NCBI GenBank assembly: GCA_004335635.1
Contig: QAXH01006469.1
Span: forward strand, 290 to 29,643
DNA length: 29,354 bases
Direction: 5' to 3'
DNA from: Chloromonas sp. AAM2
Lineage: Eukaryota; Chlorophyta; Chlorophyceae; Chlamydomonadales; Chlamydomonadaceae
Positions 1 to 10,816 of this stretch are shown piece after piece. How positions within the stretch are numbered: the first letter of the stretch is position 1; every line of letters begins with the position of its first letter. The notes beneath the pieces are model-generated. The model was not told where the DNA came from. It saw nothing but the letters and a program-made list of their open reading frames with translations, and ran no database searches. The position numbers and the translations under genes were made by a program.

Positions 1-164
1 CGGTTGGTACGGTTGGGGTGGAAATCTAGGTACAGAAACGCTGCAACCCCAAAACATGTACCAGTCAATTTGCAACATACTGTGTGTCAGTTGAACGTCG
101 GGTCTGTACATGGCAGTGCCTGTTACAATGACTCTGTCACTGTTGCCACGTGTCTTGGTTGCAG

Positions 165-3115
165 TGCGGCGGTCACGGCTACTCCAAGCTGTCCGGCCTG
201 CCCACCCTGTTCGCCAACTACGTACAGAACGTGACGTGGGAGGGGGACAACAACGTGCTGTGCCTACAGGTGGGCCGGGAGCAGGGGCTGCTGACTGGCG
301 CATGCAAATCCGGGGTGTGCGACACTTTGAGCCACTGTCTGAAGAAAGTCTTGAGGCTGGTTTGAGATTGCAGGTAGGTTGAAGCAGGCATGAGCCGGCA
401 TTATTAGTACTTCTGGACGATCATGCCTGTACAGTGATATGGAATTTAAACAGAGTCCATGACTGTACAGAGGCCTGTCCCAACTGGCGTCAGGTCACCC
501 TGACTGGCATCGTGTACTCGTGTTGTCAGTGTCGTGTCCATAATTGTACTTCAACTAGCCCATCGCTGCACTCGTGTTGTCAGCGCCTCACCCATCACTT
601 CACTGTGCTGCTCTTGGCCGCAGACCGCTCGGTATCTGGTCAAGGCTGTGGTGGCGGTGCAGGCGGGCAACAGGGGCGCGGCAGGGGGCAGTGCCCGCTA
701 CCTGGGGACGCTGGAGGAGGAGCTCACTGCAAGGTGTACAGTGCAGGTGTGTGTGCTCTAGCTGTGCACTAAAAGTCAACTAACATCACAGGTATGCGTG
801 CACCAACAGTGCACCAAACTTTGACTAAAGACAAGTAGTCCAGACCTCGGAAGCACTGTTTTGTACCAGCACATATAAGTCAATATTCCACCCAGTGGCC
901 CCCAGCTACATGCATTTGTGGCAGCTGAAGAGCCTATGGGCCACTTTTAACCCATGCCGCAACGGGTTAGCGATTGCCACAAGCGTTGTGTGATTTGACT
1001 ACCCAACTTGAGCCAGCGTGCACACCCCCAGGAGGCAGAACTGACGGGTTTGTTTCTGTTTGTATGTGCTCCATGTTCTAGAACGCCAAGATCAGAGTCC
1101 AGGAGGCTGAACAAAGCACTGAGCTGCACATGCATTATGGTGCAAGTCAGGCATTTCCTGCTGTTGAACAGTCCGGTCCCTGCTGCTGTGTTGTTTGCAG
1201 GCTGTGAGCGACTGGGACTCCCCCCAGGTGCAGGGCGCAGCTCTCCGGCACGTGGCCAGCCGCCTGGCAGTGGCTGCGGTCAACACTCTGGGGGCGGCCA
1301 CTGCGGCCGCAGCGGGGGCAAACGGAGGGCCCACGCCCCGCAGCGGGCTGGCGTTTGAGGGCCCGGCATGGAACAACTCCACGCTGGTCATGATCAGGTG
1401 AGAGGGGAGGAGGGTCACGATCAGGTTAGAAGGGAGGAGGGTCACGATCAGGTAGGGGAGGAGGGTCAGGGGAGGAGAGGAATTGTAGTGCCAGTCAGGG
1501 TCATAATGAGAATCTGGAATCCTTGTGTTGTACTGAGATAACACTTTTTGCATACTTAATCCGATTATTTGGGCCGGTATCAGGCCGCATGCCAGCAAGC
1601 CTGACACAAGTCAAGGTGTGTCAACCACACTGCTCATCTCTGGTCTTGGTGTTAACGTAGAACACTGACAAGGGTGAAGCCGATGCACCTTTTGTTGTCA
1701 TTGCACATTTGCTGCTGTGGTGTTTCTGGAAGCACTTGCTGCAAGTCTAAGCATATGATCGTCATTTGTAACGGCTGGTTTGTGAAGTTGTATGGCCTTG
1801 CTCGACACCATGTGCTGCCCACCAGTCATACTGTTTGTTATGTGCCGCTTCAGGCTAGCACGTGCCCACTGCATGGTGGTGCTCCACCAGAACCTGCTTG
1901 ACTGTGTGTCGGCGGCCCGGGCCGCGGGGCGCCTCTCCCCTGCCACGGCAGCAGTGCTGACGCACTTGGCGGGGCTGCTGTGCCTGCACCACATGGACAA
2001 CAGCCTGGGGGAGTTCATGGAGGATGGCTACATGTCAGGTGAGGCACGTGTGACATGCATGTGGAAGGCTTCACTATGATTGGATCTCCTCGGGTTGGAG
2101 CAGCTCACCCTGTTTGGCTGTTGGACCTTGACCTCGATTCACATGTGGTTGAGGTTAAGAATTGGTGCTCCAATGCCTCCATGCCCTTGGAATGCATGTT
2201 ATGATGTTGTTGCATCTGCTTTGCCACCGTATTGGATACAGGCGCTCAGGCGGCTACGCTGAAGGAGCGGTATCGCACCCTGCTGCTGGAAATAAGGCCG
2301 AATGCGGTACGTTACGATATGCAGTTTTACAGCGTCAGTCAACAGCTCGTTTGGTCCTTGACGGTGAGGTTGTGTAGTCACCACGCTTGATGTGCTGGGC
2401 TTCCCTCACCCTGCTGCACCTCCTGGGTTGCAACCGCACTGTGTCTGCTGCTGTGTTGCGAGTCAAGGTAGCGCTGGTGGACGCGTTCGCACTTGACGAC
2501 TATCAGCTGCACAGTGCGCTGGGCAGGCAGGACGGGGACGTGTACCGCGCACTGCTGGACATGGCACAGGTGGGGTATGGGGAGGCCAAGAGGCAACACA
2601 CAGGTCATTGACTAGGCAGGTGCTCGCCGAATGAGCAAAGTCAACATGGGTGGGCAACGTGACTGGGAGGCACACAGTTGTCACTCATAATTTGACAGTG
2701 CGGCTTTTCCATTGACTGGACTTAGAACTTGAACTGTCACACTAAAGAGACATCACAATGTCTCACCTTCCGAGCACGCAGCGTTAAACTGGTTGCAATA
2801 GTTTGCTCGGTTGCGTTCTTGCCTGTCGCATCAGTCGCATCCGTCGCATCAGTCGCATCAGTCGCAGGCGCTATGGAGTAATCAGTGCAGTGTGTGTGGC
2901 TCACTTGGATGTTGGCGCAGCGGTACGACGTGTTCACATGCCATGTGCCGATGCAATGTGTTCTGGTCTGCCATGTGTCTTGGGGTTGACCTGTGATAGG
3001 CCCACACTTGACATTGTTTGTCGTCATGCAGGGTTCGCCCCTTAATGCCACAGAGGAGGGCCCCGCCTGGCACTCGGTGCTCAAGCCCATGATGACACCT
3101 ATGCCGAAGATGTAG
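165..3115 (+). CDS. Acyl-CoA oxidase, 3' part of gene (7 exons seen)
   Basis: Peroxisomal FAD enzyme for the first step of fatty-acid beta-oxidation: acyl-CoA + O2 to trans-2-enoyl-CoA + H2O2. Predicted exons are 165-269, 624-746, 1201-1397, 1854-2038, 2242-2306, 2468-2569 and 3032-3115; all junctions are GT/AG and keep phase. The first visible exon reads CGGHGYSKLSGLP and then WEGDNNVLCLQ. This is the acyl-CoA oxidase signature, and the Glu of EGDN is the family's catalytic base. Later exons give the alpha-helical C-terminal domain, including LKERYRTLLLEIRPNA and LVDAFALDDYQLHSALGRQD. The 5' part (N-terminal and beta domains) lies outside the window. The protein ends in PKM, a weak PTS1-like tripeptide. 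The family assignment is secure; substrate chain length cannot be read from this part. Confidence 0.93.
1392..1469 (+). repeat. 27-bp tandem repeat copying a splice donor
   Basis: Three tandem units (1392-1418, 1419-1445, and a shortened one from 1446) each start GATCAGGT and end in a GGAGGAGGGTCA core. The first unit contains the exon/intron border of the acyl-CoA oxidase exon ending at 1397, so the 5' splice site itself is repeated. Confidence 0.9.
2826..2870 (+). repeat. 9-bp minisatellite in oxidase last intron
   Basis: About five copies of TCGCATCAG, with one copy reading TCGCATCCG, lie in the intron between the last two oxidase exons. Confidence 0.85.
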
Positions 3116-3128
3116 GGCCGACTGTGGC

Positions 3129-3169
3129 CACCCGCCTCCTTGCGGAGGTAGCCAGGCCCTCCTACACCC
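3129..3169 (+). repeat. 41-bp dispersed repeat, copy 1
   Basis: Starts CACCCGCCTCCTTGCGGAGG, containing a CCTCC/GGAGG hairpin, and runs on through GGTAGCCAGGCCCT. A near-identical copy lies at 22865-22905 in the same orientation. Confidence 0.8.
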
Positions 3170-3473
3170 GTGGCGTTTATTGGACGTGGCGTAGGGCCGA
3201 CTGTGGTGTCATGACACCGGCTCCAGACAGCGGCTAGGCAGCGTACTGTGGTGGACTCGGACTCGGTAGTAGTCTCATACGCTTGACTCACGAAAGCGGC
3301 TAGGCAAGCACAGCATGATGGACACAGACTCTCCAACACGTGCGCATTTACCCCATACGAGATCACTTTGATCTTGCAAGCTGTATGACAGTCAGCAGAC
3401 TCTCCAACACATGTTGGTGTTCTTACATCAGAGAAGAAGCGTCAGGCCTCCCCAAGCCGCAGTTAGTATTAGA

Positions 3474-3478
3474 TGTAA
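3474..3478 (+). terminator. Candidate poly(A) signal of oxidase gene
   Basis: This is the first TGTAA I find after the oxidase stop, about 360 bp downstream. TGTAA is the usual green-algal poly(A) signal. The assignment is inferred from position only. Confidence 0.4.
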
Positions 3479-4311
3479 ATCAGCGGAGGTGCAAGTGGTG
3501 GATCGCAGTGACCTTTGGCTGTGTGCACCCTGGGCGTGCTGTTGACACTGTCTGAGTGGCCGGACTGACCTGCACTGGTTGATAATTTCATCTCGTCTGT
3601 TCCTTGCTCAGGGTTGGTTAGGACAGCAGGCACTAGCCTGGCCTCATGCATTGCTTGCCAGTGCCCTGTGCATGTGGCCTCTTTTGCTGCATCTCCATTA
3701 AATTTGAGATGACTGCAGTGCTTGCATTGTGCTGTTCAACATTGCCTATGACATGCTCGTGTTTCAGATCAACGTTTGTGCTGGTGTCAGGACCTGCACA
3801 GTTAGTTAATTGTTGGTGCAGGAATATTAACTCTGTACCAAGCTTCATTGGTTGGATAAACAACGTTAATTTTGATTGCTGCACAAGGTGTGTGGCGTGT
3901 CCATCAAAATATCAAGAGCCTTACGGCAGCAGTTTACGGCATGTACGGCGATGTCATCCATGGTGACAAATGTCGATATACATCAATAGTGAATACATCA
4001 AACAACAACAAAAAATCGCTGGCAAACTTTTTTTGTTTGATGTTGTTTGTGATACGGCAGCAATTGAAGCTTGCTTGCGGCCGTATTCTGCTGCCGATGA
4101 TTGCGAACGGATTTGCATTGTGTACAGGGGGTTGTTGAGTGCGCAGATTGGTAGTTGGACCCGCATGACAGCGTTGTAATTTGTAATTATGGGTTATGAA
4201 AACGCTGTAACCGCAGCCGACAAGTTGTTTTCAGCGGCAAACTGACGATAAGGTGGCTGCGCTCAACCTGTTGTCGCTGTACGCCGATCGCTGCGCACAG
4301 GATGACGCACC

Positions 4312-7300
4312 ATGTCTAGGGTTTGCAGTGTCCGTGACGTATTGAGGCCTGCGGTCCTGAGATCCCAACAGTCACAGCAGCTCAGCTACATCGCGCAAAT
4401 GGAGCTAGCGGAGGCTGGAGGGCCAGAGCTGACAGGAGACGCACTGTCGCTCGTGCTGGCATGGTGTACCTGGTGAGCATACAAATCAAAATCACAATCT
4501 TTTATTAACGAATGACAAGGCATCTGCGAAGGCCCCACCAACCATTCTGCGCACTGAAGGATCCTTGCATGCCAAGGCTACAATGAGCACGGCGGCAGGC
4601 CGGTTCAGGATTGAAAGCAAAACAGCAATAACTTCAAGCAAGCAGTTACTCCATAGGCTGATGCAACGACTGATCAGTGGCTGTGTTTTGCTCCATGTGC
4701 TGGCAGCATGGACCTGGCACGTGCGGCATGTGTGAGCAAGCAGTGGTGCAGCCGGGCCACAGATGACCCCTTGTGGACTCGACACCTGAGGCACGAGTTT
4801 GGAATCACCGACGCTCCACAGTGCATGACTCCATACAAGTACTTCCAGCTCTGCATGGTGCGTCACTTTAAGTTATGCACACGGGGGGGGCAATTGTCTG
4901 AGAGTAGGAGAGACGCAGCTGACAACGACCACCACCTTGTCCCGTGCTCCTTGTACGCATCTAATGCATGTGCTGTCGCATGGCCTCCATGGGTGGGCAG
5001 GTTGCGCATGGCGTGCCAATGCCTGATGACAGAGCTCAGCCCCTGATTCTGTGACAGTGCAGTAACGTGAGGCAGACTGAGCTCCAGCCACAGGCCCTGT
5101 GCTTTTATAGTAATGGTCTGCGAACATGAAACGTGTCAGGTGTCTGCAGTCGTTCAGGGCCGTGGTCAGGCTGCTCCTCTGCACAGCATGGGACCAATGT
5201 GACAGTTCATGCCTGGAGCATCAGGGTGCGGAAATGGTGGCAGGATGCATGTTGCGCGTCACATGAACCAGGGCAAAATTGGTCCCATGCTGTGCAGAGG
5301 AGCAGCCTGACACCGGTCCTGAATGACATGGAGAGATTCAGACACCTTGCACGTGCCATACTACCGAACTATGGCTGGCGTCTGGAGGTGTACCAGTACT
5401 GCCCCGGACGGCCAACAGACACCAACAACCCCACCCAAAGCCACAACACATCCCATGCCGCAGCCCCCATGCCTGATGACGTGGATAGCCAACACCAGCT
5501 TCAAGACTCTATTTCCATGAGTCAACGGAGCATCACCTTGAACCCACAGGGCCTGTGGCTGGAGTTTACTCTGCCCCGCGATATTGCATTGCCAGAAGGG
5601 CCCAGCTCTGTTGTCGGCCATTTGCAACTGGCGGCATATGCAATCCCAGTGCACCCTGCACACCCATGGAGGCCATGTGACAGCGCATGCATGAGAGGCG
5701 CACACGGAGAATTGGGCAGGGTGGTGGTCATCGACAGCCCCATGTTCACCATGCCTGAAGACGACCACGCCATGCTCATGCAATCACATGAGGAAGGTAA
5801 TTGCATGCTGGCTATGCACTGAATGCCGTGTTGCGTGGGTAGACCTGTGCCGCATTGTTTACATCCATGCTCGCATGAATATCCCAGCATGTTCTTCGGA
5901 ATGGTGGCTCTTCAGAACAGTGTTCAAAAGCACGCACAAAATCAGTTTTACAGCACAATAGATGTGATAGGATGTCGCACCCAGTTTGTAGGAAACGAGC
6001 AACCCTTCTCCACTGGCTGATCTCCAACGCCACAGTTCTGAGTCAACATGCTACTCCAGCCTCAACCTTGGGCCAGCACAATTTGATCACACTCATCGAA
6101 CCACATCCAGTTGTGCTCTAACCCTGTCTCTCCTCATACTCATAATGTGACGAACGGGCCGCAGGACTGTACGCCTGGTTGGACGATGACGGCACCCCTC
6201 GCCTGTTAGCCTACGTGCACATGGAGCAGCTCCTATCCCTGGCGCACGGCAAGCTGCATGTGCCCCAGGCACTGCATGGCCGCTGGGGCGCCATACCACC
6301 CAGCCAACTTGCCACAAACAACACAACACCTGTGTCTCACACAGATTCTCACACAGATTCACACAGCATCGCTGTGTTTACGACAATGCAACCTGGACGC
6401 ACAGCCCCTTCGGCTCTGGCGGTGCCAAGCACACAACACGCAGCTGCCAGCAGCTCTGGCCTTGCAGGACCAGCACTGGCCACGGTCTCCCTCACCCAAC
6501 CACCATCACTCCCGGAGTCCGCCACTATACCCTTCCACCAACCACCTGTCAAGACCCTTGATCCAAACAGTAGTATCCAACTCTGCAATCATGACACGCA
6601 TCGTTTGCCACCAAGCAGCAGTAGGCCACTGCATGGACTACTACCCCCTGCGCACGGTGATCGTGTCCCATCCCGTGGTCTCCTGCTGCACATCGACCTC
6701 TCCCAGCTAGCAGGCCTTCAGTCCGACAGGGCGAGCTTTGTGCTGCTGTTGGTTCAAAGGGCGGACAATGCTAACAACAGCGGGGTGGTGGTGTTTGAGG
6801 GCCTGGCAACAGAGGGCCACTGGGCCCAGGTCGTGGAGCCACAAGGTCAGTATCAAGAACTGTGACATTTCTAATACACTTGTCCAACACACAGGTTTCT
6901 ACCATTTACACCCTAGCCAGCTACATCTTGTGCAGCATGCGCCTGTGGGAACGTTTTCAGTGTAAAATTGCGATGTTGTTGTCTGTAAACAGCTACACGA
7001 AATGGCTAGGAAGCGAATATGCATGTAAATTTGGTGTGACTCATAGGGTCTGGGTATCCTTTTGACTCTCTTCAAGGTAGTGCGGTCTCAGGGACATACC
7101 GCACTACCCACAGAATTGTCTGTTCTTCATTGTCCCAGTACTGGCAACACACCACATCGTCTACCAACACAGCTGGTTCCAACACATCTCAGTCGCACAC
7201 GACACTGGTCCAGACAAGGTCAGCACGATCAGCACTGCCCCAGACACACACTCAGTACCCTAGTACTGGCAACATACCATATCCTCTACCACTTCACCCA

Positions 7301-10005
7301 ACATCAACACCTCTCAGTCTCACATGACACTGGTCCACAACAGATCAGCTCACGTCAAACCCAGTTCCAGGACACCATTCACAAATTGTCTCAGAACTGG
7401 CAAATATTTTGTTTTTTGGGCTGGCACCCTAGTTGTGTACGGACCTGCGGAGGGGGCGGAGGTCATTAGCCGCAATCTGCTGCAGGCTGCTGGGTTAGGG
7501 TTAGGGTTAGGGTAGGGTAACCCTACCCGTAACCCTAGGGTAGGGTAGTACATAAACAGTGTTCACTGCTCATCCCTCAGCCTTCGTCTCAGATTCTGTA
7601 CATGAGATTGATTGCGCAATGTAACAATTGGAGTGTGTTACACTAGTGTGTTACCCTACCCTAGGGTAGTATGTGACTAGTGTTAGAGGGTTCTGTGTGC
7701 CCAGTTCAGTCGATGACTTCATGGGTAGTGGGTATTGAGATGCATCTGAGCAAGTACGCACAACATGATGGTCATGTCTTGAGTACGAACTCAGCATGTT
7801 GATGTTGATTGACCTTGGCGCCCTACTCATGACTCTGTGGTGCGCACTGGGGCCAGCTCAGATCAACGTGGGCATTTCGCCAAGTGCAGTACATGCAACG
7901 CCAGTACTGCCATGGGCGCACGTCACATTGGGCTCTTCTGGCTATTTCATACCCCATCATGCGGCAGCGCTTCATGTGCACGCCATTTGCATTTCTTGTC
8001 CAGACCCTTACTGGAATGGCGAAGCATATCCCACAATTTCAGCTTGTACACAGCTTGTACAGCTGTGCGTTTCTTGCCCCTATCATATCCAATTTGTTTT
8101 GGGTGCAGGTGACAACGCAAGTATTGCTGCCTACATGAGCACGGGTCAGGCACGGCTGCATGCGTGCCAGCAGGTCATGCGCTCATGCAATGGCCCATGG
8201 GACCCCATCATGCAGTGCACCCCTGACAGTGAAGAGCCAGGACACGGTAGCAGAACGCAGGAACAAGGCGTGGCCACGAGTCTGCGTGCAACGCTTGAAA
8301 GAGAAGGCATGCTGGACTTCTCAATCTACCCAGTTAGCTGGAATGAGCACTTACAGCAATGGCAAGGGGCTGACCTTGCAGGTTTTCCATTACCACAGCC
8401 AGACCAGCCACTGCACACGGCTGCAGATCAGTGCAGCAGGATACCATCACAGTCGCAGTCACGGTGTGACTCAGGAGAGGGCAGACTGCTGCTGGGCAGG
8501 TGCGGGGTGCAGGGGAAGGCATGTGGAAACTGTGAGTTGGCGTGTTCAAGTGGGATCATGCCGCGTCGCAGTGTGTTGAAAGCTAGTGCCTGAACTTTGC
8601 TATCTTGTGCCAAAACCTAGTGCCAAGACTGGCCTATCCTGTGCCTAAACCAAGTGCCTCTGTGACACAGGATGGTCTTGTGTGGCTGAGGAATCCTCAT
8701 GATGGAAATGGCTGCTAAACAACACACATTGCTGGCCTGGTGGGACACATATGGCTTGCCACATTACATTGCTGCTGATCTGAAACCGGCCTGGTGGGTG
8801 TTGGCACAGCCCTGTCTGCCTGTCTTGGAACGTGGCTTTTGCTTGTCCAGGACAAGGGCGGCATGGCGCAGCTGAGGGGTGCATGGTGCTCCGGTTGCCG
8901 AACTGCTTACCAGTACCTGTGCATCAGTCCATGGCCAGCCAGCCAGCAGCCAGCCAGTACAGCTCTTATATGGCTGTTTTCCCAGCCCTTGTGCAGGTGT
9001 GGAGTGGAGGTGTGGGCTCAGCAGCCACAGGAACTGCCTACGGACCTGCACGACCACTGGCACACATTTATGACAGGTGAGTGGACTGCGCAATGCATAC
9101 CGCAGTAATTGGTTGGTTGGCGGGAGTGGATCACTGCAAGAGCTCGCTTACCGAAGAGCTGGCGGTGTCAAATCTGGGGTGTGCTTTCTCGCTTGCTTGC
9201 TTGCTTGCTTGATTATGCAGCCAAGCCCACACCAAAGCAAGACCGGACAGCAAGGCTTCTTGTTAAGCCGGCGCTGACTGTGAACACTGCTATCTGGCGA
9301 CTGGGCATGTGTCCTGTGCTGGCATGAGACCAGTTCAGATGTTGACCGAGGGTGGCATGCCTTGTTTGCATGCAGGCCAGCAAACAACAATCGGCAACTC
9401 TGCTGGCAATGGGTCGCATGCAACAGCAATCACGGCTCCCAGTGTCCTGTTCGTGCCGCTGGTGACGCATTTCATGTGAGTTGGCACAGGTGGACGAGCA
9501 GCAGGGAACAGCTGGGAGAGAAAAATGAAGCACGGAGCAAGCAACAGGCGTCTGGCAAGAAACAACAGGCTTCCGGGGGCTGATGAGGGGTGTGTGCGAC
9601 CAAAGCATCTGGCAATGGCATGGGGCATGGGGCATATGCAGACAAGAAAAGCAGGGCGACAGGGGTGAAAGGGTGGGAGGCAATGCTGTAAGGTGAGAAC
9701 GGGTGTTCAGCTCATTACAAGGCCGGCTGCAGCCATGGAAAAGCACCTCCCTTGTTTTCACTCATGCATACAGGGTGGACGGCGTGAGGCAGCCCTTGTG
9801 GGACAACAGCCTGGAATTCTGGTTTGTGGATCAACCGCAGCCAGCACAGCCCCACACACCAGGACAGCAGCTGGCAAGTGTCGAAGAGCTGCCATCCGCA
9901 GCACATGGAGCACATGCCCTGCAACCGTTGTCAGACTGGGGCCTGGTGCGGCTGCGCTTGACGCGCAAGTCTGTGAACAAGTTGTGGGGAGGGCCGCAGT
10001 CCTAG
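4312..10005 (+). CDS. F-box domain protein (7-exon model, about 783 aa)
   Basis: F-box proteins bind SKP1 and bring substrates to SCF ubiquitin ligases. Exon model: 4312-4472, 4707-4857, 5298-5796, 6165-6845, 8109-8531, 8872-9076, 9774-10005, with phases agreeing throughout. Exons 1-2 (residues about 40-90) give LTGDALSLVLAWCT joined to LARAACVSKQWCSRATDDPLW and HLRHEFGI, a clear F-box. An in-frame ATG at 4399 is an alternative start. After the F-box I recognise no domain. Visible stretches include RFRHLARAILPNYGWRLEVY, GLWLEFTLPRDIALPEGPSS, GLYAWLDDDGTPRLLAYVH, a Ser/Pro/Thr-rich linker in exon 4, SRGLLLHIDLSQLAG, and the ending LVRLRLTRKSVNKLWGGPQS. Exons 5 and 6 (8109-9076) are the least certain. 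The F-box call is firm; the substrate is unknown. Two separate genes in this span cannot be excluded. Confidence 0.72.
4873..5198 (-). pseudogene. Inverted, decayed copy of F-box gene exon 3
   Basis: On the minus strand this intron-2 segment reads QRSSLTTALND, then TGPVAGAQSAS, then AHPWRPCDSTC. These match exon 3 on the plus strand (QRSSLTPVLND ... PQGLWLE at DNA level ... AHPWRPCDSAC). The outer end, 5167-5198, is a perfect 32-bp inverted match to 5278-5309. The copy lacks roughly 150 bp from the middle of the exon and changes frame, so it is not expected to code. Confidence 0.85.
7493..7548. repeat. Interstitial telomere-like repeat, head-to-head
   Basis: Three TTAGGG units (7495-7512) run into GGTAGGGTAACCCTACCC and back into TAGGG units, making a palindromic block inside F-box intron 4. 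A related block, ACCCTACCCTAGGGTA, lies at 7653-7668. Confidence 0.8.
9191..9211 (+). repeat. (CTTG)n microsatellite
   Basis: About five GCTT/CTTG units in the last intron of the F-box gene. Confidence 0.9.
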
Positions 10006-10816
10006 CTGGTTCGGATATGATTGTCCTGCTTCTGGACACATTGATGCCCTTGCAGTTCATCTGACCAGGATTGAGGCAGAAGCGCGCTATGATGTAATAT
10101 GAAGTTTTATTGCATCAAGTGTCTTGTGGACCACCCTGTCGTCAGGCGAGCTGGTTCGCTTCTGTGCCTGTGCCGTCCAGCCGGTGTGTTGTGCGCTGCA
10201 TGAGTGCTAGTTCATATGCGTGTTCTGTCAGTGACATGTACTGTTAGCCCTTGTGAGGATCGTCCAGGTCTGATATCGGGAATATTATGATGCCGCTATG
10301 ATCTTCATCAGGCCCTAACGAGACATGACCAATGAAATGCCCAGGACAGTCGGTAGCCTAACATTTTTTGCACCTCAACACGCAGTCTGCTGTGATGTCA
10401 CGAGTATATTGTATCAAACTGTTGCTTACTGACGTGCAGAACTTTACGATCTGCTTGTGCACTGGATAATCAGATGTCTGGTCCCTGAGTTTGAAATCTC
10501 CATAATCACACCCAGTGTGTGACCGAGGGTGAGTTTGTGAGGATGAGTTCAGCGCGGGGTCGCTTGTTCAGAACGACCACCCTGACAAGCATCGCACATC
10601 AGCGCCATGCTGTCTTGCCGACCAGGTCCGAGTCAGCCCAACGTCCGTAACGGCGCAAATGCGAATCGTCATTCCGCCCTGCGACTCAAAGTGCGCATTC
10701 TTTAGCACGATATCGGGCCATGTGCACCTGGATCCAGATACAGTACAGGTACATCAACCATCTAGACACATGCGACGTTGCACTGGTGCACATGGTGACG
10801 CGCATGGTTGCATGGG
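10006..10816. other. Spacer between F-box and phosphatase genes
   Basis: No recognisable exon is seen. It should contain the F-box 3' UTR and the phosphatase promoter and 5' UTR. An upstream non-coding or short coding exon of the phosphatase could lie here, but I cannot support one. Confidence 0.5.
10093..10097 (+). terminator. Candidate poly(A) signal of F-box gene
   Basis: TGTAA, 88 bp after the TAG at 10003-10005. Its spacing fits a short 3' UTR and supports 10005 as the true gene end. Confidence 0.5.

Larger units (their letters stand above)
3116..4311. other. Intergenic region between oxidase and F-box genes
   Basis: I see no convincing exon here. It should hold the oxidase 3' UTR and the F-box promoter. 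It has local duplications: GTAGGGCCGACTGTGG at 3112-3127 and again at 3190-3205, GCGGCTAGGCA twice around 3230-3310, and AGACTCTCCAACAC twice around 3327-3412. It also has a hairpin-bearing dispersed repeat (3129-3169). From about 3700 to 4200 the DNA is richer in A+T, with a weak A-tract/T-tract inverted repeat near 3995-4049. Confidence 0.6.

Noticed and set aside
1092..1607. 171-residue minus-strand ORF
   Set aside because: It overlaps an acyl-CoA oxidase exon with strong family similarity on the other strand, and shows only low-complexity Leu/Pro repeats from the 27-bp tandem block.
6258..6710. 150-residue plus-strand ORF
   Set aside because: Alternative frame of F-box exon 4, rich in His, Ser and Leu, with no splice or family support.
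7796..8108. Upstream half of the long plus-strand ORF ending at 8593
   Set aside because: Only the part after the GCAG acceptor at 8108 keeps phase with the preceding F-box exon; the earlier part looks like read-through into intron 4.
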